Positions 36,119 to 44,832 of a stretch of DNA of 64,000 nucleotides are shown here, one piece after another (position 1 is the first letter of the stretch; each line of letters starts with the position of its first letter). Below the pieces are notes generated by a model. That model searched no databases. It saw only the letters and a list, made by a program, of their open reading frames with translations, and was not told where the DNA came from. The stretch is from positions 1-64,000 of the forward strand of contig CAZLNR010000003.1 in assembly GCA_964561035.1 (NCBI GenBank), written 5' to 3'. The position numbers and the translations under genes were made by a program. The stretch is from XYD2-FULL-39-9 sp964561035. GTDB taxonomy: Bacteria; Patescibacteriota; Patescibacteriia; Magasanikbacterales; GWA2-37-8.

Positions 36119-36868
36119 ATGGAAACTCCTGAACAACAAACCGAGGCTCTAACCAAAAAACAGCGGCAAGAACTAAAAAAGGAAGAAAAAACACAACGAC
36201 AAGAGCAAGAACTAAAAAAGAAAAAACTATCCGCAGCCATAGTCTGGTCGCTTATTACCCTCTTCATTGCCGGGACCATCATTGCTATGGTTGTCGTAGC
36301 TTCTAAAAAATCGGGCGTTCAATTTGTAGCTGGCAACGTAAAAGCAGCCGACGCGTCAGACTGGGTTAAAGGCGCTCCTCTTGCGGAAGCAAAAGTTGTC
36401 TTAACCGAGTACAGCGACTTCCAATGCCCAGCTTGCGGACTCTACTATCCGCTCGTAAAACAACTTGGACAGGAGTTTAAAAACCTAGCCATTATATACA
36501 GACATTTCCCTCTACCACAGCATAAAAATGCACAGGCTGCCGCACAGGCTGCGGAAGCCGCGGGCAAACAAGGCAAATTTTGGGAAATGCATGATATGTT
36601 ATTTGATAATCAAAAAGAATGGTCGGAATCATCAACTGCGGCTCAAATTTTTAACTCATACGCAGAAAAAATCGGACTGGACGTAAAAAAATATACAGAT
36701 GATTTTAATTCAAGCGAAGTAAAATCAAATATTACCGCCGACTACGAAAGCGGGATAAGCGAAATCAACGGCACTCCAACATTTTTTATCAATAATAAAA
36801 AAATTGAAAACCCTCGCAATTATGAAGAGCTTAAAAATACTATCCAACAAGCTGGCGGCACCATCTAA
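36119..36868 (+). CDS. Membrane-anchored DsbA-like thiol oxidoreductase
   Basis: The 249-residue protein has a highly charged Lys/Glu/Gln N-terminus (about 1-38), one membrane segment (about 42-65) and a thioredoxin-fold domain of the DsbA/BdbD type with active site C-P-A-C in FQCPACGLYY. Conserved blocks RHFPLP and the cis-Pro loop NGTPTFFI follow. It would introduce disulfide bonds into exported proteins. The Cys-rich secreted protein at the left end of the window would be a plausible substrate. The next gene, a VKOR, overlaps its end and would reoxidise it. Confidence 0.92.
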   Translation: METPEQQTEALTKKQRQELKKEEKTQRQEQELKKKKLSAAIVWSLITLFIAGTIIAMVVVASKKSGVQFVAGNVKAADASDWVKGAPLAEAKVVLTEYSDFQCPACGLYYPLVKQLGQEFKNLAIIYRHFPLPQHKNAQAAAQAAEAAGKQGKFWEMHDMLFDNQKEWSESSTAAQIFNSYAEKIGLDVKKYTDDFNSSEVKSNITADYESGISEINGTPTFFINNKKIENPRNYEELKNTIQQAGGTI

Positions 36869-37292
36869 AGTTATCGTCGGTTTATTCCTGTTATTTGCAG
36901 CGATTGGCTTTATTGATGCCACCTATCTTACGGTAAAACATTTCTTAGGCACCCCTATCAGCTGTACTTTGCTGCACGGCTGCGAACAGGTAACCAACAG
37001 CGAATACTCAGTTATTTTAGGCATACCCCTTGCTCTTTTAGGCGCTCTATACTATTTTAGCATCTTAATCTTAGTCGCCCTGTATATACAAACTGAAAAC
37101 AAAATATTTTTTCAGATTGCCAGTGTGTTTACTATCTGCGGCTTTCTTACTTCACTACTCTTGGTTTATCTGCAAATATTTGTAATCGGCGCTATCTGCA
37201 TCTACTGCATGGGTTCAGCAACTTCATCTACCCTACTATTTATCACTGCGGCTTGCGGTCTTAAAAAAGAACCTGCCCCAGAAATGGCATAA
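36822..37292 (+). CDS. Vitamin K epoxide reductase (VKOR) family protein
   Basis: The 156-residue membrane protein has four or five predicted membrane segments, the loop Cys pair in ISCTLLHGCEQV and the active-site pair in CIYCMGSA. Bacterial VKOR reoxidises a DsbA-like partner with quinone, replacing DsbB. Its ATG lies inside the last 47 bases of the DsbA-like gene, so the two are co-translated. It is followed by a strong two-way terminator. It is a stand-alone VKOR, with no fused thioredoxin domain. Confidence 0.9.
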   Translation: MKSLKILSNKLAAPSKVIVGLFLLFAAIGFIDATYLTVKHFLGTPISCTLLHGCEQVTNSEYSVILGIPLALLGALYYFSILILVALYIQTENKIFFQIASVFTICGFLTSLLLVYLQIFVIGAICIYCMGSATSSTLLFITAACGLKKEPAPEMA

Positions 37293-37329
37293 ACAAAAAA
37301 CAGGCTTGTGTAAAGCCTGTTTTTTGTTT
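37291..37329. terminator. Bidirectional terminator after the VKOR gene
   Basis: The 17-bp stem AAACAAAAAACAGGCTT pairs with its complement ending in TTTTTTGTTT. It serves both the VKOR gene and the convergent malic enzyme gene. Confidence 0.9.
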
Positions 37330-37330
37330 T

Positions 37331-38473
37331 TTACTTAATTGCTTTAGCCACAGCTCGTGCCACGTTTTTATCAAAAGGTTTTGGCAAAATGTTATCTGTT
37401 CGCAGCGAGTGAACGCATCGCGCTAAGTTTTCGGCTGCTTTTACCAGCATATCCTCGGTAATTTGCATTACCTTATTATCTAACGCACCTCTAAAAATAC
37501 CCGGAAACGCCAACACGTTATTTATCTGGTTGGGAAAATCTGATCTGCCGGTTCCAACAATATACGCTCCGCCTGCCTTGGCTTCATCCGGCATTATTTC
37601 AGGGATCGGGTTTGCCAGCACAAGCACAATAGGATTTTTATTCATTGTTTTTATCTCCGCGCGTGTTATTAAACCGGGACCGCTAACCCCAATGAGTACA
37701 TCTTTTTCTTTAATTACTTCTTTTAAACTAGCATCTGACTGTTTATTCTGACGAGTAAATTGAGCAAGTTCCATTTTTGCCGAATTAAGATCAGGCCTGC
37801 CTGTGTGAATCAGTCCTTTTGAATCACAGACTGCAATCTGTTCAAAACCGTACTTCAGCAACATTTTAGCGATTGCCGTTCCAGCCGCACCTGCACCGCT
37901 AATAACTACGCGCGCATTTTTTTTATTCATTTTTTTAAGCCGCAGCGCATTGATAAGCGCTGCCAACACCACCACAGCCGTACCGTGCTGATCGTCATGC
38001 ATAACTGGAATAGACAGCTCTTTCTTTAACCGCTCTTCAATTTCAAAACATCTTGGAGCGGCAATATCTTCCAAATTTATACCTCCAAAAACCGGAGCAA
38101 TATTTTTTACCGCTTTTATAATCTCCTCGGTATCTTGGGTATCAAGACATATCGGAAACGCATCCACACCGGCAAATTCTTTAAACAAAACCGCCTTACC
38201 TTCCATAACAGGCAATGCTGCCTCTGGCCCCAAATTTCCCAAACCCAAAATAGCCGATCCGTCGGAAACTACCGCTACAGTATTTTTTTTAATCGTGTAT
38301 TCTCTGGCTAATTTTTTATCTTTTGCAATTACTCGACATACTTCGGCCACGCCAGGCGTATATGCCAACGACAAATCTTTTTTATTTTTAATCGGCACCT
38401 TACTTTTTAACTCCAGCTTGCCATGAACTTTTTTATGGAGTTTAAGTGAATTCTTGTAAACTGCATCTGACAT
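37331..38473 (-). CDS. NAD(P)-dependent malic enzyme
   Basis: This short-form malic enzyme converts malate to pyruvate and CO2. The 380-residue protein has YTPGVAEVC near the N-terminus, the metal-binding GGINLEDIAAPRCFEIE, HDDQHGTAVVVLAAL, and the dinucleotide fold VVISGAGAAGTAIAKML. The sequence FPNQINNVLAFPGIFRGALD confirms the family. The length matches the small bacterial and archaeal type without the phosphotransacetylase domain of MaeB. It is in a convergent pair with the VKOR gene and 9 bases after the DUF167 gene. Confidence 0.93.
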   Translation of the reverse strand: MSDAVYKNSLKLHKKVHGKLELKSKVPIKNKKDLSLAYTPGVAEVCRVIAKDKKLAREYTIKKNTVAVVSDGSAILGLGNLGPEAALPVMEGKAVLFKEFAGVDAFPICLDTQDTEEIIKAVKNIAPVFGGINLEDIAAPRCFEIEERLKKELSIPVMHDDQHGTAVVVLAALINALRLKKMNKKNARVVISGAGAAGTAIAKMLLKYGFEQIAVCDSKGLIHTGRPDLNSAKMELAQFTRQNKQSDASLKEVIKEKDVLIGVSGPGLITRAEIKTMNKNPIVLVLANPIPEIMPDEAKAGGAYIVGTGRSDFPNQINNVLAFPGIFRGALDNKVMQITEDMLVKAAENLARCVHSLRTDNILPKPFDKNVARAVAKAIK

Positions 38474-38482
38474 ATAGTTATG

Positions 38483-38701
38483 TTATAAAATTTCAATTAT
38501 TTTATTTTTACTTGTAAAACCTTTTTTAACCACCACAGTTGATGGGGCAACTTTAAAATACGCTGCCAACACTTTTACCACCCCTTTATTTGCCAGGCCA
38601 TTTTGCGCCGGCTCCCGAACCGCGACGGTAAAATGCGTATCATCAATTTTTTCAACTTTTTCTTCGTAAGCATTAGGCTTTACTTTTATTTGTATGCGCA
38701 T
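38483..38701 (-). CDS. DUF167/YggU-family small protein
   Basis: The 72-residue protein has the DUF167 pattern: a beta strand RIQIKVKPNA, then FTVAVREPAQNGLANKGVVKVLAAYF and VVVKKGFTSKNKIIEI. The function of this small alpha/beta family is unknown. The start ATG at 38701 lies inside the end of the upstream O-antigen-ligase-like gene, so the two are translationally coupled. Confidence 0.88.
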   Translation of the reverse strand: MRIQIKVKPNAYEEKVEKIDDTHFTVAVREPAQNGLANKGVVKVLAAYFKVAPSTVVVKKGFTSKNKIIEIL

Positions 38702-39983
38702 ACGCAATAAATATACTGGCAATTAAAATCCAAAATAGAAACGCTAAGTCATTTTTAAAATATGGTACATCAACCAATCCGTGAACCACGAGCGCAGCAA
38801 GCATAGCCATAAACCCGGCCCCCAATACCATATCATTTTGGCGAATACGCCAAGCAAGCACTGCAGCCTGACTAATTATTATGAGCACCACCAACATGCC
38901 AACCAGCCCAATTTCTGTCCAAAAATTAAGAAATATATTATGCGGATAAATGAGACGCTCCATGACCCGTACATCATAATATGGTTTTTGTATTTTTCTA
39001 AAAAACTGGCGTACTCCGGTACCCAGAACAAAATTTTTAGGAGAATCAGTCAAAAATGTCCACGAGTATCCCCATAACCGTAATCTATTTTGGTTTGCCT
39101 GATCCTGAAACAATACTGCCTGGCGCATTGATGGTATCAGCAAAGCAAAAACCATACCTATCACTGTCAGCGCCATCGCAATTTTTTTATAACCGATTAA
39201 AAACACAAATACTAACAACCCTGCCCCCATACCAATCCAAGCACCTTGAGATTTGGTAAAAAACAAAGCGGTCATAGCACACAAAACGCCAAATAAAGAA
39301 CTTGCAAAAACAGGTTTAAAAAAAAGTCTTTTTACCTGTTCCCCCTTCATCACCGCTTGCCTTATTTCCCTTAGAACAAGAGCAGCCATCAGCATACAAA
39401 TCGGGACCATATACAAGCCAACCGCGTTTGGAGAGGTAAAAAAAGCGGTTACGCGCCTGGTAGCCTCATTTGTCCATTCAGGCGTCGCAATGCCTATACC
39501 CGTGAATTTCTGAATAATTGCATACATACTAATACTGAGCGTGGAAAACGTTAAAAAAAGCGGCAAATCAGCCGACATAAATATTTCCCTTCGCCCTATC
39601 AGTATCAAAAATAATATCATTGGCTCCAAAAAATACGCGCGCCATTCACCCAGTGAAAAAAATACCATATCGCTAACAAAAATACTTACAACCGATGATG
39701 CAAAAAACAAACCAAATACTACCGCAAACCACATATGCTGCGCAAAAAAACTTTTAATTCTTACCACATCTGTTCGGCTGTATCTGATTATCCAAATAAG
39801 CAAAATCACTCCAAACATCACTTCTAACATTGTTGATGGAAAAGGATATTTGCCAATTCGCACCAACTCAAACCGAACCAGATATGTTGGTAGTAAAATA
39901 ATAAACAAAGCAATCGCAGCGCTAAACCGCCTCCACGCCAACAGAGAAAAAAATAAAAAATATAGAACTAATACAACTCCCAT
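38673..39983 (-). CDS. O-antigen-ligase / Wzy-like polysaccharide polymerase
   Basis: The 436-residue protein has about ten or more membrane segments and one large loop near the C-terminal third. The motif GTGVRQFFRKIQ followed by YPHNIFLNFWTEIGLVG is characteristic of the O-antigen ligase (Wzy_C/WaaL) family, where the His in PHN is conserved. These enzymes join or ligate surface polysaccharide from an undecaprenyl carrier; UppP in this window recycles that carrier. The ATG at 39983 is chosen over an upstream TTG. It lies 8 bases after the Nudix gene. Confidence 0.82.
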   Translation of the reverse strand: MGVVLVLYFLFFSLLAWRRFSAAIALFIILLPTYLVRFELVRIGKYPFPSTMLEVMFGVILLIWIIRYSRTDVVRIKSFFAQHMWFAVVFGLFFASSVVSIFVSDMVFFSLGEWRAYFLEPMILFLILIGRREIFMSADLPLFLTFSTLSISMYAIIQKFTGIGIATPEWTNEATRRVTAFFTSPNAVGLYMVPICMLMAALVLREIRQAVMKGEQVKRLFFKPVFASSLFGVLCAMTALFFTKSQGAWIGMGAGLLVFVFLIGYKKIAMALTVIGMVFALLIPSMRQAVLFQDQANQNRLRLWGYSWTFLTDSPKNFVLGTGVRQFFRKIQKPYYDVRVMERLIYPHNIFLNFWTEIGLVGMLVVLIIISQAAVLAWRIRQNDMVLGAGFMAMLAALVVHGLVDVPYFKNDLAFLFWILIASIFIAYAHTNKSKA

Positions 39984-39991
39984 ACGCAAAT

Positions 39992-40537
39992 TTACCAACT
40001 AAATTGACCATGCTTGCGCATGTAATCAAACTTGATAATATGAAAAGAAATAAATTCATTTTTGATAGTGCCATCTAAAGCCATTTTTAATGCCTTAGAA
40101 AACGGCACAGGAACCACCGTAATTGGCGACTCTTCATCCCCTTGCAGCGGCGCCGGATACAAATCTTTTGCCGCATAAATATGAATATCCCACCGCAAGG
40201 TATTGCTTGGTGATTTTTGGTAAATTTTTTTAATAGTTTTTGCGCCAAAACCGGTTTCTTCTCGCAATTCGCGCTGAGCGGCTTGTTTGGGTGATTCCCT
40301 TTCATCAACTTTTCCTGCAGGTAAAAACCACACATCTTTCGCATATCCATGGCGGTGTTCTCGTATTAAGAGCAGTCTGCCCTTAGCGTCAAAAGGTAAA
40401 ATAGTCACGGAATTTGGTCGTACGCAGTATTCAAATACTTTTTTGCTGCCATCAGAAAAAAATACATCACGCTGCAAAACTTTAAATACAATTCCTTTAT
40501 AGACTTCTTTGAGCGGCCCCAACCTCTTTTCTTGCAT
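39992..40537 (-). CDS. Nudix hydrolase, ADP-ribose pyrophosphatase-like
   Basis: The 181-residue protein carries a full Nudix box from GKVDERESPKQAAQRE onwards, ending REETGF, the metal-binding loop that splits nucleoside-diphosphate compounds. An upstream strand region (FEYCVRPNSVTILPFDAKG) resembles the NudF type. The ATG at 40537 avoids an unlikely extension. It runs into the O-antigen-ligase-like gene, without an evident shared role. Confidence 0.88.
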   Translation of the reverse strand: MQEKRLGPLKEVYKGIVFKVLQRDVFFSDGSKKVFEYCVRPNSVTILPFDAKGRLLLIREHRHGYAKDVWFLPAGKVDERESPKQAAQRELREETGFGAKTIKKIYQKSPSNTLRWDIHIYAAKDLYPAPLQGDEESPITVVPVPFSKALKMALDGTIKNEFISFHIIKFDYMRKHGQFSW

Positions 40538-40598
40538 ACAAAATAATACAAATATTGGCTCTACTATAACAAAACACTCCATTTCTGTCTATTTTTTA

Positions 40599-40628
40599 TT
40601 TGAAAAATACTATTAAAATTGGTATCCT
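40599..40628 (+). promoter_or_regulatory. Promoter of the peptidoglycan hydrolase gene
   Basis: TTGAAA (40599-40604) and TATCCT (40623-40628) are spaced by 18 bases. The ATG follows at 40646, so the leader is only a few bases long. Confidence 0.5.
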
Positions 40629-40645
40629 ACCTATACTTAAATTTT

Positions 40646-41992
40646 ATGACTACTTTTTTAGCACAATTCAAAAAAATTACACTCGTTATCCTCGTAAGCG
40701 CAATGATTACGCCCGTACACCTTACCTCTTTTGCGTACGCCCAAACCGCCACCGACGCTTCTCGCCAGCAGCTTGAACAAGAATTACAGGCGGTAGAAAA
40801 TCAAATTGCCGAACTAGAAAAACAAATAAGTGTTACTAAGGGAGAAAAGCAGACCTTGGCTAATAAAATTAAACAACTTAAAAACGAAGAAAGTCGATTG
40901 CGGCTGCAAATCAAATCTACTAATTTAAAAATAAATGATTTAGAAAAAAAACTTGACACGACTGTTCAAGCTATAGACGCAAACAAACTAAAGATAGTCC
41001 AATTACGCACTGAATTGGCTAAGCTAGTTCGCGCCTTACAGCAAAAAGACGACAATATGTTTCTACTTCGCTTATTCGCAGAAAGCGGATTGCACAAAGC
41101 ATTCGTTGAGGCGACCAATTACGCGCGCCTATCAATTTCTATTAACAAGCTGGTACAGGAATCAAAATCAACACAATTAGAGCTAAGTAAAAAACAGGTT
41201 GAATTTGAAGAACAGCAAGATGATGCGGAAAAACTGCTTGCTTTAGCAAGAATACAACAAAGCGCGCTGGGAGGAAAACTAGGAGAACAAACACAGCTTT
41301 TAGAACAAACCAAAGGCCTAGAAACTACCTACCAAAACTTGCTAACTGACAGCAAGAAACATGCGGCAGAGCTTAAAAACCGCATATACGAACTGCTCGG
41401 AGTTGGCACACAGATAACTTTCGGACAGGCAGTGGCCATAGCTCAATCTACCAGTAAACAAACTGGGGTTTCCGCTGCTTTTTTACTGGCCATACTCACC
41501 CAAGAATCAAACCTGGGTAAAAATGTTGGCACTTGCAACCGCCCTGGCGACCCGCCAGAAAAAGGCTGGCGCACTATTATGAAACCAACCAGAGATCACG
41601 AGCCGTTTTTAGCTATCACACAAGAACTTGGCCGCGATCCTGATGTTACTCCTGTCTCATGCCCTATGAAAAATAAAGATGGTTCTCAACTTGGCTGGGG
41701 TGGCGGCATGGGGCCAGCTCAATTTATCCCCTCTACCTGGATAGGCTATAAAGATAAAGTAAGCGCCTTAACCGGCAAAAGCCCGGCTGATCCATGGGAT
41801 ATCCGCGACGCGTTTATGGCCGCAGCGCTCTTGCTTAAAAACAACGGAGCTGACGGAACTCGCGACGGGGAATGGAAAGCGGCTATGCGATACTTCTCTG
41901 GCAGCACCAATACGCGCTATAGATTTTATGGAGATAACGTTATGGCTTTAGCCGATAAATATAAACAAGAAATCGCCGACCTGGAATCATAG
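40646..41992 (+). CDS. Secreted coiled-coil peptidoglycan hydrolase (lytic-transglycosylase-like)
   Basis: The 448-residue protein has a signal peptide (about 1-32, ending FAYAQ), a long coiled-coil (about 35-230, Glu/Gln/Lys rich, in the manner of EnvC or PcsB), and a C-terminal enzyme-like domain. That domain contains AFLLAILTQESNLG, with a likely catalytic Glu in QES, and GPAQFIPSTWIGYKDKV, as in soluble lytic transglycosylases. Coiled-coil hydrolases of this kind are usually controlled by FtsEX at division. FtsEX is not in the window. Ends at a strong terminator. Confidence 0.87.
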   Translation: MTTFLAQFKKITLVILVSAMITPVHLTSFAYAQTATDASRQQLEQELQAVENQIAELEKQISVTKGEKQTLANKIKQLKNEESRLRLQIKSTNLKINDLEKKLDTTVQAIDANKLKIVQLRTELAKLVRALQQKDDNMFLLRLFAESGLHKAFVEATNYARLSISINKLVQESKSTQLELSKKQVEFEEQQDDAEKLLALARIQQSALGGKLGEQTQLLEQTKGLETTYQNLLTDSKKHAAELKNRIYELLGVGTQITFGQAVAIAQSTSKQTGVSAAFLLAILTQESNLGKNVGTCNRPGDPPEKGWRTIMKPTRDHEPFLAITQELGRDPDVTPVSCPMKNKDGSQLGWGGGMGPAQFIPSTWIGYKDKVSALTGKSPADPWDIRDAFMAAALLLKNNGADGTRDGEWKAAMRYFSGSTNTRYRFYGDNVMALADKYKQEIADLES

Positions 41993-41999
41993 ATATAAC

Positions 42000-42029
42000 A
42001 AAAAAGACAGCCATTTCGCTGTCTTTTTT
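42000..42029. terminator. Bidirectional terminator between the hydrolase gene and ribE
   Basis: AAAAAAGACAGC pairs with GCTGTCTTTTTT around a 6-base loop, between convergent genes. Confidence 0.9.
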
Positions 42030-42034
42030 AATAT

Positions 42035-42619
42035 TTATCTTTTCATGAGCTTATATACATATTTTGCCAGAACATCTGTTTCAATATTTACCGAGTCCCC
42101 TTTTTTAACAGCACGAAAATTTGTATGTTCTATCGTATAGCTCACCAGTGATACCGTAAACCAGTTGCGCCCCGTATCTACCACAGTCAAACTGATGCCG
42201 TTGATTGTAACCGAACCTTTATCCGCAATAAATTTCATAAACTTAACCGGCAATCGCACTTTTACAATCCAAGAATCCTTAAGGTGTTTAATTTCAACAA
42301 TTGTACCGACCGTATCCACATGCCCCTGCACAATATGGCCGTCTAGCAAAGTAGTAAGGTTGACGCTGGTTTCTAAGTTTACCAAAGAACCAGCGGATAA
42401 ATCTGCCACAGCGGTTTTCTTGATTGTCTCTGGCATCCACTCCACCAAAAAACTTGTCGCTGTAAAACTTTTTACCGTTGAACATACGCCGCTAATAGAG
42501 ATGCTTTGTCCAAGCTCTACCGGCCAATCTTGTTCTTTTTTAACAGTTGCAAAAATACTGCCGTTCTTTTTTTCCACCCGTTCTATAGTTGAAGTTTTTT
42601 TAATAATTCCGGTAAACAT
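42035..42619 (-). CDS. ribE: Riboflavin synthase alpha subunit
   Basis: This enzyme converts two 6,7-dimethyl-8-ribityllumazine molecules to riboflavin. The 194-residue protein begins with the hallmark MFTGII and has two repeated lumazine-binding barrels, each with a G-x-S-I-S/T-x-N/S-G motif (QSISISGVCSTV and GSVTINGISLTV). The rest of the pathway (lumazine synthase, RibA, RibB, RibD) is not in the window. The adjacent riboflavin kinase gene is in the same operon, so flavin supply is the theme. No FMN riboswitch was recognised. Confidence 0.95.
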   Translation of the reverse strand: MFTGIIKKTSTIERVEKKNGSIFATVKKEQDWPVELGQSISISGVCSTVKSFTATSFLVEWMPETIKKTAVADLSAGSLVNLETSVNLTTLLDGHIVQGHVDTVGTIVEIKHLKDSWIVKVRLPVKFMKFIADKGSVTINGISLTVVDTGRNWFTVSLVSYTIEHTNFRAVKKGDSVNIETDVLAKYVYKLMKR

Positions 42620-42623
42620 ATTT

Positions 42624-42965
42624 TTATATTTCTGCTAACAGCCGCACCTGCTCCACATCGGCTGCAATTTGTTTTTTTAAATCATCTTCATTATCAAATT
42701 TTTTCATTTCACGCATTTTTTCTCCCAACTCTACATCCAATTGTTTTCCATATAAATCACCGGCAAAATCCAAAACATGTATTTCAAACAAATTTCCGCC
42801 CGGATAAATAAACACTGCGCCCGCATGCTTTTTCCCATTGAGCACTGTGGTTGCCCAATAAATTCCCCCATCAATTTGCTCCGAAATTATTATATTGGCT
42901 GTAGGAAACCCAAGCTCTCTGCCTTTCTGTTTTCCTTTAACCACTACACCGGTTATATGTTTCAT
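42624..42965 (-). CDS. Stand-alone riboflavin kinase domain
   Basis: The 113-residue protein contains only the flavokinase half of RibF: GVVVKGKQKGRELGFPTANI with the conserved PTAN, then IYWATTVLNGKKHAGAVFIY and EIHVLDFAGDLYGKQLDVEL. It would phosphorylate riboflavin to FMN. The FAD synthetase half of bacterial RibF is missing, and the protein is complete at both ends, so FAD formation must come from another gene. It lies between trhO and ribE with gaps of 1 and 4 bases. Confidence 0.88.
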   Translation of the reverse strand: MKHITGVVVKGKQKGRELGFPTANIIISEQIDGGIYWATTVLNGKKHAGAVFIYPGGNLFEIHVLDFAGDLYGKQLDVELGEKMREMKKFDNEDDLKKQIAADVEQVRLLAEI

Positions 42966-42966
42966 A

Positions 42967-43887
42967 TTATTTTGCCAAACGCTTCAACGCCGGAAATAAA
43001 TCCTGTAATTTTTTTACCAGCGCGCACCGCCAATCGCAATATGCTTCTTTATTTTTATTTAAACATTTTTCACAACAGATAAAATGATCGTGGCAGTTTG
43101 GCTGCTGGCAATTAACATAATGCTCGCTTGGCTGGTGGCATTTTTTACACCGACCGACCATTTCCGCCTTAGTCTTATCGCTATTAAAGCCCATAGTTAC
43201 TCGGCCGTCAAACACATATAACTTTCCCAAAAAATCTTCATTTGGATATTTCTCCATATACGTAACAATGCCGTTATGAAGTTGGTACACATCATTAAAA
43301 CCATGTTTTACCAAAAAACCTGATGCCTTTTCACACCGTACGCCTCCCGTGCAAACTGTAACCACTGTTTTATTTTTTAAATGCTCCAAAGTTGGCAATA
43401 AGGCTGGCAAATCACGAAAGTTTTTAAGCGGAGGCAAAATAGAATTTTTAAAAAAACCAACTGAGTGCTCATAATCATTGCGCATGTCTACAATATAAAA
43501 TTCTTTGTCACTATGAATCCAGCTATGAAGATCTTCTGCGGATAAATATTTCCCTGTCATTTCATTAGGGTTAACATCATCCACCCCCAAATGCGCGCTC
43601 ACAATCTCTGACCTGCATTTTACTGAGAGTTTTGGGAAAGCATGACCAGTGCCATCGCTGCGCTTAAAATTCATATCAGCAAATCGGGGATCTTTTATCA
43701 TCTCATCCAGATATTTTTGTGTATTTTCTCGCAAACCTTCTACCGTACCGTTTAAACCTTCGGCTGCTACGATGATCCGCCCTTTCAACCCTAAGCGCTC
43801 GCACAACTCTTTTTGTGCCTGTGTAAAAGCTTCCGGATCGGAGATGGAGGTGTATTTATAATATAGTAAGATTTCGTATTGAGACAT
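42967..43887 (-). CDS. trhO: tRNA uridine 34 hydroxylase TrhO (YceA family)
   Basis: TrhO oxygenates uridine 34 of certain tRNAs toward 5-hydroxyuridine. The 306-residue protein has an N-terminal acylphosphatase-like segment (RIIVAAEGLNGTVEG) and a rhodanese domain with the active loop CTGGVRCEKAS. The C-terminal tail has cysteines in pairs (CKKCH, CCEKC) that probably bind zinc, a feature of some family members. It is the second gene of uppP-trhO-RFK-ribE. Confidence 0.9.
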   Translation of the reverse strand: MSQYEILLYYKYTSISDPEAFTQAQKELCERLGLKGRIIVAAEGLNGTVEGLRENTQKYLDEMIKDPRFADMNFKRSDGTGHAFPKLSVKCRSEIVSAHLGVDDVNPNEMTGKYLSAEDLHSWIHSDKEFYIVDMRNDYEHSVGFFKNSILPPLKNFRDLPALLPTLEHLKNKTVVTVCTGGVRCEKASGFLVKHGFNDVYQLHNGIVTYMEKYPNEDFLGKLYVFDGRVTMGFNSDKTKAEMVGRCKKCHQPSEHYVNCQQPNCHDHFICCEKCLNKNKEAYCDWRCALVKKLQDLFPALKRLAK

Positions 43888-43893
43888 ATATAC

Positions 43894-44697
43894 CTAGTTA
43901 AGAATACTAAAGAAAGATAATACCAGAACAACGGCTCCAAGCGCAACTCGGTAATAGCCAAATTTCTTAAAGTTATGATTTTGAATATATTTTATAAAAA
44001 AAGTAATACCTGCCAATGCAGATAAAAACGCCGCCACAAAACCGACCACAAGTACAAACAATTCATTCTGAGTGAATGTAAAACCGTGTTTTAGCAGACT
44101 GTATCCTGAAGCCGCAACCATAGTAGGAACCGCCAAAAAGAATGAAAATTCCACCGCCTTAGCTCGACCAACCCCTAAAAGCATAGCCCCAATAATGGTG
44201 GCTGCCGAGCGGGATGTGCCAGGAACCATCGCCAGACACTGAAATAATCCGATTAAAACAGCATTGCGGTATGTAATATCCGCTGCCAAAAGAGCGGATC
44301 TGTCTTTTTTCTCTACAAAAATCAACACTAACCCACCGATAATAAGCGCTAAGGCAACCGTAACTGGATTGAACAGCCTCTCTTCAATAATTGCTCCAAA
44401 CAAAGCCCCTAACACCAAAGCTGGTAACACTGCCACTACAACCTTATACCATAGGCCCAAAGACTCAGACATTTGAAGTGAGCCATTACCAAATGGCCAA
44501 AGCTTTTTCCAGAACACCACCACAACCGCCGCAATAGCACCAAGCTGTATTACCACATCAAACAAAGCGGTAAATGACGGGCTAAACCGCAACCAATTGT
44601 TAATGATTATTAAATGCCCGGTGGAAGAGATAGGTAAAAACTCAGTTACCCCTTCTACTATTCCCAAGACAACAGCTTTGCTTATCTCTAAAAACAT
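43894..44697 (-). CDS. uppP: Undecaprenyl-diphosphatase UppP/BacA
   Basis: UppP dephosphorylates undecaprenyl diphosphate on the outer face so the carrier can be reused in cell wall and polysaccharide export. The 267-residue protein has several membrane segments and both family signatures, GIVEGVTEFLPISSTGHLI at the N-terminus and GLFQCLAMVPGTSRSAATI in the middle. The ATG at 44697 is chosen over a TTG two codons earlier. It is divergent from csoR. Confidence 0.95.
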   Translation of the reverse strand: MFLEISKAVVLGIVEGVTEFLPISSTGHLIIINNWLRFSPSFTALFDVVIQLGAIAAVVVVFWKKLWPFGNGSLQMSESLGLWYKVVVAVLPALVLGALFGAIIEERLFNPVTVALALIIGGLVLIFVEKKDRSALLAADITYRNAVLIGLFQCLAMVPGTSRSAATIIGAMLLGVGRAKAVEFSFFLAVPTMVAASGYSLLKHGFTFTQNELFVLVVGFVAAFLSALAGITFFIKYIQNHNFKKFGYYRVALGAVVLVLSFFSILN

Positions 44698-44777
44698 ACA
44701 CAATTATATTTACTCTGGTTACTATATATGAAATACGTTCACAAATCAACCAGGATATGACAGATTTTTTAAAACTA

Positions 44778-44806
44778 TTGACATATACCCCTAGGGGGTA
44801 TACGAT
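44778..44806 (+). promoter_or_regulatory. csoR-copA promoter with CsoR operator between -35 and -10
   Basis: TTGACA (44778-44783) and TACGAT (44801-44806) are spaced by 17 bases. The spacer and -10 edge contain the dyad TACCCCTAGGGGGTA (44786-44800), the form of operator known for CsoR-type copper sensors. Bound CsoR would block RNA polymerase directly, and copper would release it. Transcription should start about 20 bases before the csoR ATG. Confidence 0.8.
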
Positions 44807-44832
44807 AAGTATATATTTTTAATATTCAGCAT

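Noticed and set aside
42966..43900. FMN riboswitch upstream of the riboflavin genes
   Set aside because: The region upstream of ribE and RFK is coding (trhO), and the short gaps cannot hold the element.
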